DNA of 39,313 nucleotides from Candidatus Nanohalarchaeota archaeon (GTDB lineage: Archaea; Nanohalarchaeota; Nanosalinia; Nanosalinales; JAFCCC01): NCBI GenBank assembly GCA_017610385.1, contig JAFCCC010000005.1, forward strand, positions 1 through 39,313, in the 5' to 3' direction. The position numbers and the translations under genes are program-made. Of the stretch, positions 24,882 through 31,064 are shown piece after piece. The first letter of the stretch is position 1. Every line of letters starts with the position of its first letter. Below the pieces are notes generated by a model. It did not search any database. It was not told where the DNA came from and saw only the letters and a program-made list of their open reading frames with translations.

Positions 24882-25739
24882 TCATAATAATGCTTGGAAT
24901 TCCTCTAAAACTTCTTTTTTAGTTAAGGAACAATTTGGATATAAATAAGGTAATGGAGAAAATTCCTCAGACTCTACGGTTTCAAGATCTTCTATTGTTT
25001 TCCCAGAAACAAGAGCTTTAATCTCCAATAAATTAATCAAATTTCCAAGATCCTTCCTTTTAGATTCTACGACTTTTATATCCGGATCAAACTCTTTTAA
25101 AATTTCTACAAATTTCTTTTGTCTTCTAGAAATATATTTGAAAGATATTGGATAAATCCTACATCCTCGCTTCATCATTAAAATTGAGGAATAAATATCA
25201 AACTTAGTTTCAAGCAAAGAGAAGATATTACCTTCAATTCCGACGGGAAGTCCGCCGATACAACTTATTTTTTCTGTAAAAATAAAAGATTCTTTATTTC
25301 GAATTTCAATATTAATCCATAAATCTGGATTTGTTAAATCAACTTTCAAATTTAACTTTGTTCTAATCAAATCACCAAGTTTAATTGCAATATCTCTACT
25401 AGAGAATTCATGTGTTCCTGCACGAGTGACTTTTAATCCAAATGTTTTTGGTTTCTTTTCTATTACAAATTTATAACAAACTTTGAATAAATCTTCTAAG
25501 TCTATTGTTGTTTTTTTACAAACAGAAAAAGAAACAATTCCAGGGGTTTTCTTTATTTTTTCAATTATCTTTTCAGTATTGATTTTATAATCAATGTAAA
25601 TTCTACTAAATTCGCATTTAACAGAACAGTTTAATTCATTTAACTGCCTTTTTAAATTCTCAACTAATTTTTTTTCGAACTTTTTCTTAACTTTTGGGCT
25701 CTTTAAACCTAATTCTCCATATCTTGCTAAAATCAACAT
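24882..25739 (-). CDS. ThiI-like THUMP protein with degenerate PP-loop
   Basis: The 285-residue protein follows ThiI (tRNA 4-thiouridine synthase): an N-terminal ferredoxin-like domain (ARYGELGLKSPKVKKKFEKK, from residue 5), a THUMP RNA-binding domain (about 60-155) and the start of the ATP-pyrophosphatase domain (GGLPVGIEGN, 162-171; MMKRGC, 188-193). Between these, the ATP-binding PP-loop SGGxDS is replaced by ETKFDI (about 177-182), so adenylation of tRNA should not work. There is also no rhodanese domain, as in archaeal ThiI. It may be a non-catalytic tRNA-binding relative or a gene in decay, although the frame is intact. A GC-rich palindrome and TATA box lie 25-55 bp upstream. Confidence 0.75.
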   Translation of the reverse strand: MLILARYGELGLKSPKVKKKFEKKLVENLKRQLNELNCSVKCEFSRIYIDYKINTEKIIEKIKKTPGIVSFSVCKKTTIDLEDLFKVCYKFVIEKKPKTFGLKVTRAGTHEFSSRDIAIKLGDLIRTKLNLKVDLTNPDLWINIEIRNKESFIFTEKISCIGGLPVGIEGNIFSLLETKFDIYSSILMMKRGCRIYPISFKYISRRQKKFVEILKEFDPDIKVVESKRKDLGNLINLLEIKALVSGKTIEDLETVESEEFSPLPYLYPNCSLTKKEVLEEFQALL

Positions 25740-25773
25740 ATTTTTACTTTTTTTATTAAGAATAAATATATAG

Positions 25774-25793
25774 AACTCCGAGCGCTCGGAGTT
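25774..25793. promoter_or_regulatory. Perfect 20-bp palindrome upstream of the ThiI-like gene
   Basis: AACTCCGAGCGCTCGGAGTT is perfectly self-complementary. It stands next to a TATATATTTATT box (25761-25772) that would serve the ThiI-like gene. Its 14-bp core recurs at 26704. It is a candidate regulator-binding site; it could also form a hairpin ending the message of the gene to its right. Confidence 0.55.
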
Positions 25794-25834
25794 ATTAAGA
25801 ATTTTATTCTAAATTAATAAGAACTTAATTGACA

Positions 25835-26608
25835 TCAAATCAGGTTTTCTTCTTGTAAGAATTCCTTATATGCCTTTGTTAATGTAGAATTAGTTTTTTC
25901 TGGATTTGTTTGAACTAAATCTACTGCAGAATCTAAAGCGATCTTTACTTTCTGTATTGTTTCAGTCGCCTTAGGAACGTTTAAATACGCATACGAATCT
26001 GAATCAGAAGCAATATCTCTTGCAAGTCCCCAATTCCCTTGTAACCTTATTAATTCATCAGAAACATATGAACCCAATGGATCTGAATATTTGGAAAAGG
26101 GATGGATCATTTTCATCCATTTCCTTACATTCTTTAAAATATCATCTAAATCCTCTGGACGAAGCTTCATGTCTTCTTTTTTTAATAAACTGTCAATAGA
26201 AATCACAGTATCTCTTTCTTTATCTAGTGCACCAATATTCATACGAGTCAAAGAATCTATAATCCGCGGTAAGTTAATTTGATTTGAGAATAATCGGTCT
26301 ATCTCTTCAAAAACCTGTTCTGAGGTTCTTGTTAGTATCTCTTCTTCTAAAAGTTGATCATAACCTAATACCTGAATCTTCCCGTAAGTAGGTTTTTTAA
26401 CAAATAAAGAGGAGAAAGGATCTCTTGTAAAAACACTGACATCAGATACTTTAACTAAGGTGGGCTGGTCAACACCGCTGGTAGGGAATACTCCATAAAT
26501 TACATTAATAGGCAAACAAGAACCATAAGATGATTTTAAATCTGTTTGCTGCCTTTTTTCTGATTCATCTATTCTATCACCATTTTTTCCTAAATCTGTA
26601 GAATTCAT
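25835..26608 (-). CDS. Unknown protein bounded by matching palindromes
   Basis: This 257-residue soluble protein begins MNSTDLGKNGDRIDESEKRQ. It has a beta-rich N-terminal half (INVIYGVFPTSGVDQPTLVKVSDVSVFTRDPF) and a helical C-terminal half (QVFEEIDRLFSNQ..., KATETIQKVKIALDSAV). There are no membrane segments and no catalytic motif I can name. Codon use looks like its neighbours. Palindromes sharing the core TCCGAGCGCTCGGA lie 42 bp past its stop and 95 bp before its start. Confidence 0.55.
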   Translation of the reverse strand: MNSTDLGKNGDRIDESEKRQQTDLKSSYGSCLPINVIYGVFPTSGVDQPTLVKVSDVSVFTRDPFSSLFVKKPTYGKIQVLGYDQLLEEEILTRTSEQVFEEIDRLFSNQINLPRIIDSLTRMNIGALDKERDTVISIDSLLKKEDMKLRPEDLDDILKNVRKWMKMIHPFSKYSDPLGSYVSDELIRLQGNWGLARDIASDSDSYAYLNVPKATETIQKVKIALDSAVDLVQTNPEKTNSTLTKAYKEFLQEENLI

Positions 26609-26703
26609 GGTAAGTTATTTCTTTAGAAACTATAAATTCTTTGGTAATGCGAAAGTAACACGGAAAGAAATTATAAAGCAATAAAAATAAATGCATAGGT
26701 AAT

Positions 26704-26717
26704 TCCGAGCGCTCGGA
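26704..26717. promoter_or_regulatory. 14-bp palindrome, second copy
   Basis: TCCGAGCGCTCGGA is identical to the core of the palindrome at 25777-25790, and both are followed by TTATTA within a few bases. It lies 95 bp before the unknown gene on the minus strand and about 50 bp from the TATA box of the LAGLIDADG gene. Confidence 0.55.
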
Positions 26718-26764
26718 CATTATTAGTATTTTAAGACGGTAACTATGCAATTAGAACCATCGAG

Positions 26765-26776
26765 CTTATATTTATA
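26765..26776 (+). promoter_or_regulatory. TATA box of the LAGLIDADG gene
   Basis: CTTATATTTATA is a good archaeal TATA box. Transcription would begin near 26795, which favours GTG 26799 as a leaderless start over the upstream TTG at 26781. Confidence 0.45.
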
Positions 26777-26798
26777 GTGTTTGCACCAAATTGTAAAG

Positions 26799-27749
26799 GT
26801 GTTTCCTCTAGAAAATTATCTTGAAAATCTTGATCAAGAAATAAGAATATTTGGTGTAAATAAAATTCTAATGCAATTCCATAAAAAACATGGACAAGAA
26901 GTTATTGATAAATTACAAGAAACAATTCATATCTCGACATATTACAACTGGCTTTCTGGAAAAAGTCCAATACCTATAAAATTTATTAGAGCTTTCGCAA
27001 AATATGATCCAAACATATTAGCTAAATGTTATAACGAAATGACATATCTATCTGTATCAAGAAAAAAATGTATTTTACCAAAAAGTATGACTAGGAAACT
27101 TGCATATCTTATAGGCGTATTAAATGGAGACGGGCATATGCACAAAAATAGAAAATATTTTACAATAACAGTAGATTCTTTAGATTATATTCACAAAATA
27201 TTATTGCCTCATATTCGAAATCTTTTTGAATGTGATGGATACATTAATCACTTTGAAAATTACTATCGATTAGATATAGGTAGCAAAGTAATCCATTCTT
27301 TTTTGTCACTATTCTGTCCAGTAGGTAAAAAAACAGGGAAGTTATATGTACCAACCCTAATCAAAGAAAATAAAGAATTTTTGAAGGAATATTTGTGTGG
27401 TTTATTTGATACAGATGGATGTATTGGGTATGGTAAGAAAAAGAAAAATTTGTATTTCGTATTTGTCCAATCAGATAAAAAATTTGTCTTTGAGATCCAT
27501 CAGTGTTTGATTTCTTTAGGAGTTCATGTAAATCTTCCTAGAAAATTTATGTCTCCAGCAAAGCCCTATGCAAAAAGTAGACAATTAGAAGAATGGAGAA
27601 TTTATGTTGGATCTAAAAAAGATCTAAAAGATTTATTGAATATAATTCACTTTAAGCATCCGAACAAAATTAAAAAATCAAGAGAAGTTAAAGGAGAGTT
27701 AGATGGGTTCGGAGAGATTCGAACTCCCGACCTCTTGACCCAAAAGTAA
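26799..27749 (+). CDS. Free-standing LAGLIDADG homing endonuclease
   Basis: The protein of about 316 residues has an N-terminal helical, HTH-like domain (VIDKLQETIHISTYYNWLSG). Two LAGLIDADG helices follow, YLIGVLNGDGHM and EYLCGLFDTDGCIGY, each ending in the catalytic Asp, so a single chain should form the pseudo-dimeric endonuclease. I take GTG 26799 as start because of the TATA box at 26765; TTG 26781 would add six residues. The last 15 codons (GFGEIRTPDLLTQK) are the complement of the tRNA-Val 3' half, so gene and tRNA overlap by 46 bp on opposite strands. It is not inside an intron or intein here. Insertion into, or spread next to, the tRNA gene is inferred. Confidence 0.85.
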   Translation: MFPLENYLENLDQEIRIFGVNKILMQFHKKHGQEVIDKLQETIHISTYYNWLSGKSPIPIKFIRAFAKYDPNILAKCYNEMTYLSVSRKKCILPKSMTRKLAYLIGVLNGDGHMHKNRKYFTITVDSLDYIHKILLPHIRNLFECDGYINHFENYYRLDIGSKVIHSFLSLFCPVGKKTGKLYVPTLIKENKEFLKEYLCGLFDTDGCIGYGKKKKNLYFVFVQSDKKFVFEIHQCLISLGVHVNLPRKFMSPAKPYAKSRQLEEWRIYVGSKKDLKDLLNIIHFKHPNKIKKSREVKGELDGFGEIRTPDLLTQK

Positions 27750-27808
27750 CAGATCACTTTTGGTTCGCCACGTCAAGGCGACGTCATAACCGACTAGACC
27801 ACGAACCC
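27704..27808 (-). tRNA. tRNA-Val (GAC) with a 31-nt intron
   Basis: On the minus strand, the acceptor GGGTTCG/CGAACCC with discriminator A, D arm GTCT...TGAC, anticodon arm TCGCC-TTGACGT-GGCGA (anticodon GAC) and T arm GGGAG-TTCGAAT-CTCTC give a 74-nt tRNA after removal of 31 nt (plus 27734-27764). The intron lies between the anticodon stem and the variable loop (43/44), not at 37/38. It carries its own hairpin (CCAAAAGT/ACTTTTGG). Its last bases GTCAAG are complementary to CTTGAC of the anticodon loop, so the precursor could fold differently. The 3' end overlaps the LAGLIDADG gene. Confidence 0.85.
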
Positions 27809-28146
27809 AAATTGGCTCTCACTGTATTTCATTTTCTAATTAGGTTTTTATATTTAAGTGAGCTATTATTAGATCCCAGACACATACCGCATATGTTAGA
27901 AAAAATTTGAAGGATCAGATAAAGCAGAATCTCTCACCCTCTTCTTAATCTGTCCAGTTCACCACACCTCCAGCTAGAAATCTTGTTTTCAGAGGGTTTT
28001 AGGTTATTGTATTGCGTTTTTGGGGTGTAAGAAATAAAGACGACATAGAGATTAACCTTTACCGCCTATTTTAACGCAAAAGTTTAAACAAGTAACGTAA
28101 TAGGAATATAAAAACATTTTTAATAATTCATCTCAAATTTAAAGTG
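27809..28146. other. Intergenic stretch with a gene relic
   Basis: These 338 bases hold no intact gene. They contain the phosphatase-gene relic at 27899-27950 and, near 28105, an AATATAAAAAC box that could serve the nuclease pseudogene starting at 28147. Confidence 0.5.
27899..27950 (+). pseudogene. 3'-end relic of the phosphatase gene
   Basis: About 52 bp match the last codons and stop of the phosphatase gene at 18328-18378 (opposite strand) at nearly nine positions in ten; the block ATTTGAAGGATCAGATAA is shared exactly. One base is missing relative to the intact gene, so the frame is broken, and the similarity stops abruptly on both sides. It is a remnant of a second copy. Confidence 0.65.
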
Positions 28147-28837
28147 ATGACAATAAAACTTTCTCCTTCTGACTTACATTTATTTCTTGAGTGTCCCGAT
28201 GCTTTTAATTGGCAAAGGTCAAAGGGATTAAAAGACCTTCTGAAACATCTCCGTCTTCTGGACTTGACAAAATGATAAAAGAACATTTTGAGGGATTTCT
28301 AGCATTAAATACGTTGCCACCAGAATTGAAAGAAGAAAAGGAAATCAAAAAATGTCATTTATTTTCTAATGAGTTTATTGATAAAAGCGAATCAAACACC
28401 CGTAGTAATGATTTCAATCTATTCAAGATGTTAACTTCAGAATGATTCAAACTCGTGATAAAAAATCTGGAGTCATTTTGGCAAACACAGTTGATGCTCT
28501 TTTAGTTGACGACAAGCACTTAGTAGCATTAAACCACAAAACAAGAGGATATCCCTTAAACAAAGATAAATATGCGCCTTACAGTTTAGAGATGGATTTA
28601 TGTAATTTCATTTTAAAAGAAAATGGGTATAATACCTCGGAATATGCCTTTCTTTTCTTTTATTATCCTGAAAAAGTCGATGAGAAAGGATATATTGTTT
28701 TTAATACAAAATTAATCGAAACCGATCCTGCACGAGGAGAAAAGGTTTTCAAGGATGCGATTAAGGTTTTGCAGATTGAAACTGCGCCAGAACCTTCGAA
28801 AGATTGTGAATTTTGTAAGTGGAGGAATAGTATCTAA
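28147..28837 (+). pseudogene. PD-(D/E)XK (Cas4/RecB-like) nuclease pseudogene with two frameshifts
   Basis: Three consecutive frames together read as one nuclease: MTIKLSPSDLHLFLECPDAFNW (28147-), KVKGIKRPSETSPSSGLDKM...LPPELKEEKEIKKCHLFSNEF (28209-), and TVDALLVDDKHLVALNHKTRGYPL...SKDCEFCKWRNSI (to 28837). Each junction needs one extra base: near 28208 and between about 28400 and 28440. The family expects xDxKTRG at the metal site, whereas here it reads ALNHKTRG, so the acidic residue is lost too. Single-base losses plus a changed active site argue for real decay rather than sequencing error alone. The family is a small stand-alone archaeal PD-(D/E)XK protein of unknown role, related to Cas4; no CRISPR array is nearby. 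Confidence 0.7.
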
Positions 28838-28913
28838 TCATCTAATTTTGTATAGGGGTTCAATTAAAGCACGCAGGTTTGAATAGGTTCTCCATAAGAT
28901 ATTCCAAACTTTC

Positions 28914-29684
28914 CTAAATACTGAACCCCTTTATGAATTTCATCATATCCCCAAACTCTCGTTTAGGAATCTCCTCTAATTTTAAAACTTGTGATATAAT
29001 GCATCTAGTAGAGAACATAAAGGCTGTTTGAAGTTCACAAATCTGTTTTTGAGGCTCTAAAATTCCGTCTACCCCTTCTTTCCCCCAAAAAATATTTTTA
29101 GCAAATATTTCTTGATCATATTCTATGCCTGGTCCAAACTCAAATTCTTCTAGATTTATTGAATGTATGGGTGGTTTTCGTTCTTTTTCCCAGTCTTTTA
29201 CATCTTTAATCCATTGAACTACTTTTTCAATGTCTTTGCCTTTTTGATAATGAAATATCAAATTTCTTACAGGAATTAAGGTATTCTTTAATATCCCTGA
29301 ATTATTATCATAATCTTGAGCGGCAACAATTAAAGGATTAATGCTTTCTATTTCTAATGTTGTTAACCTTTTTTCAATTTTTTTGAAAAACTCAGTTTTA
29401 ATGAAGTTTCCAAAAAGAAATAATGCTTCTCTTAGCTGCGACGCCGCAAGATTAAAAATCCAAGTAATTGTGGGATCATTGTCCGCCCAAAAAATTATTT
29501 CTGAGTCTTCCTTCAGATTTTTCGGACGCATTTTCAAAAGAAGATTACAAATTAGTTTAATATGATTTGCGGCACGCATTAATTCTATAAGATATGCTAA
29601 ATCCGCGTTTTTAGTTTTTTTGAACTCTGAAAATAAAAAATGATACTGTTTTTTGTATTTGCTTTGGAAATCTTCGTAATCCAT
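28914..29684 (-). CDS. Unknown helical protein with a HEPN-like RxxxxH motif
   Basis: This 256-residue all-alpha protein has VRNLIFHYQKG, in which Arg140 and His145 are spaced as in the RxxxxH RNase motif of HEPN domains. Long helices on both sides (DLAYLIELMRAANHIKLICNLLLK; LQTAFMFSTRCIISQVL) would fit that fold. I do not recognise a named family. If it is a HEPN RNase, it could be a stress or abortive-infection effector, but it has no visible nucleotidyltransferase partner. It is divergent from a membrane protein gene with only 33 bp between the starts. Confidence 0.5.
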   Translation of the reverse strand: MDYEDFQSKYKKQYHFLFSEFKKTKNADLAYLIELMRAANHIKLICNLLLKMRPKNLKEDSEIIFWADNDPTITWIFNLAASQLREALFLFGNFIKTEFFKKIEKRLTTLEIESINPLIVAAQDYDNNSGILKNTLIPVRNLIFHYQKGKDIEKVVQWIKDVKDWEKERKPPIHSINLEEFEFGPGIEYDQEIFAKNIFWGKEGVDGILEPQKQICELQTAFMFSTRCIISQVLKLEEIPKREFGDMMKFIKGFSI

Positions 29685-29717
29685 ATTTTTAAATTATTTT
29701 AAAATATTATTAACTTA

Positions 29718-30161
29718 ATGAGTGAAGCGTCATTGGGGACCCATGAACTAGCATTTGCTTTTTCTGGGATATATTTGGGATTGCTACTGAGATTTCTATT
29801 GATAGATCTTTTAACTTCCTTTTCAACAATTCCTTTTTTACTTCTAATCATGATATTTGTCTTGATTTCGACCATAGTCTTAAAAAAAGGTTCACTAGGC
29901 ACCTATCGAATTATTTATTTCGTTTTTCGGTCAATTTGTTTTGGAGATAGAAAAAGAATACGCAAATATCCTTTAACAGAATACGACTTTAATATCCTTG
30001 TACCTAGCGTTACCACATCTTTAATTGTAGCAGATTTATTTTCTTATTTTAGATCACTTGTTAAAGACAATTTATTGGTTCTTTTGTTGACTCTGATAAC
30101 TTCTTTTGTTGTATTTTGGGCTTCTTATAAAATTTCACACAAAGGATTGCCTTTAATTTGA
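29718..30161 (+). CDS. Four-helix membrane protein of unknown function
   Basis: The 147-residue protein has four hydrophobic segments (about 10-32, 36-55, 95-110 and 117-137) and a central basic loop (CFGDRKRIRKYPLTEYDF). There are no motifs of a known transporter or enzyme. It is divergent from the HEPN-like gene, so the two may share a promoter region. Confidence 0.55.
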   Translation: MSEASLGTHELAFAFSGIYLGLLLRFLLIDLLTSFSTIPFLLLIMIFVLISTIVLKKGSLGTYRIIYFVFRSICFGDRKRIRKYPLTEYDFNILVPSVTTSLIVADLFSYFRSLVKDNLLVLLLTLITSFVVFWASYKISHKGLPLI

Positions 30162-30280
30162 TCATTTCTCGGACCCAAATACAAATGCATACGAATCTCT
30201 CCAGATCCATTTATTTTTTGTAAAATCAAAAAGAGAACATAAATTTAAAAAGTATTGTGTGAATGTTAATTTGAGACAAA

Positions 30281-30757
30281 ATGTATACACAAGCGCCGAT
30301 TATACTTCCAGAACCATATGAAATTTTAAATTGGATACTAGGCTATACTAGAACAGCCGCCGGTGTAACCTATGACGCAATTGAATCTTATTTTGTGGGT
30401 TCAAATCCTACTGACAAAGACACAGAGGTATTAAAATCACTTATTGAACCATTGCGTAATCGTTCTAGAGTGGTTATAGCAATGAAACCAGTTTATAGGT
30501 CAGTAACGGACTGGGATTATCCTGAAAATCTTACTACCAACCAAAAACAAGTCTTGGATTATGTTAGACATTTAACAGAAGAGGTTGGAGGATCTTGTGT
30601 AGGTCAAGAAATTATACCTTTTTACGTCAAAGGAAGAGAAGAATCTCAAAGAGCATTGGACGAACTTGTAGAATTGGGCGCCCTTTCAAGAACTAAAGAA
30701 GAAACTTGGAAAATATTTGATCCGCTCGTAGATAAACGCGGAGAGATTTCAGGATAG
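30281..30757 (+). CDS. Unknown protein with a C-terminal winged-helix-like region
   Basis: This 158-residue soluble protein starts MYTQAPIILPEPYEILNWILG. The C-terminal half (LTTNQKQVLDYVRHLTEEVGGSCVGQEIIPFY, then SQRALDELVELGALSRTKEETWKIF) reads like a winged helix with a recognition helix and wing, so DNA binding is possible. An AATTTAAAAAGT box about 40 bp upstream is a fair promoter. No family is recognised. Confidence 0.55.
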   Translation: MYTQAPIILPEPYEILNWILGYTRTAAGVTYDAIESYFVGSNPTDKDTEVLKSLIEPLRNRSRVVIAMKPVYRSVTDWDYPENLTTNQKQVLDYVRHLTEEVGGSCVGQEIIPFYVKGREESQRALDELVELGALSRTKEETWKIFDPLVDKRGEISG

Positions 30758-31064
30758 ACGCGTTACGTGGGGGGTTTTTGCATGTTTAAATATATAAAAT
30801 ATACTATAAACTTGCATGAAAATATACAACAGATATAAAATTTAAATATTTCCTACGTTCTAATAATTTCATACTTTTTGAAGTGAGTTATAAAGTAACT
30901 CGCTCCGGTGCTAACTGACGTCAGCTAACCAATAGATTTAAATATAACCTAAATCTTTAGCTTCTAATAACAATTATAGTACTAAATAAGAAAGGGCACT
31001 TTTACACCGTAAAGGAATAATTCGCTTTTTCTACGAAAGTGCTTATTAGTTAAAGGTAAATAAA
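30758..31064. other. Long leader region before the DEAD-box gene
   Basis: There is no gene in these 307 bases, but several inverted repeats are present: GTGAGTTA/TAACTCGC (30884-30904), the palindrome CTGACGTCAG (30915-30924) between two GCTAAC words, and a larger hairpin at 30996-31042. A TTTAAATATAAC box lies near 30937. Confidence 0.5.
30996..31042 (+). promoter_or_regulatory. 5'-UTR hairpin before the DEAD-box helicase gene
   Basis: GCACTTT (30996-31002) pairs with AAAGTGC (31036-31042). An inner CGTA/TACG pairing extends it. The hairpin ends 22 bp before the start codon at 31065 and lies downstream of the probable promoter, so it should be in the mRNA. Long structured leaders are typical of cold-induced RNA helicase genes; a thermosensing or autoregulatory role is inference. 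Confidence 0.45.

Noticed and set aside
30915-30924. CTGACGTCAG palindrome as an operator
   Set aside because: Only a 10-bp palindrome, single copy, not next to a clear promoter; kept only as a note in the leader region.
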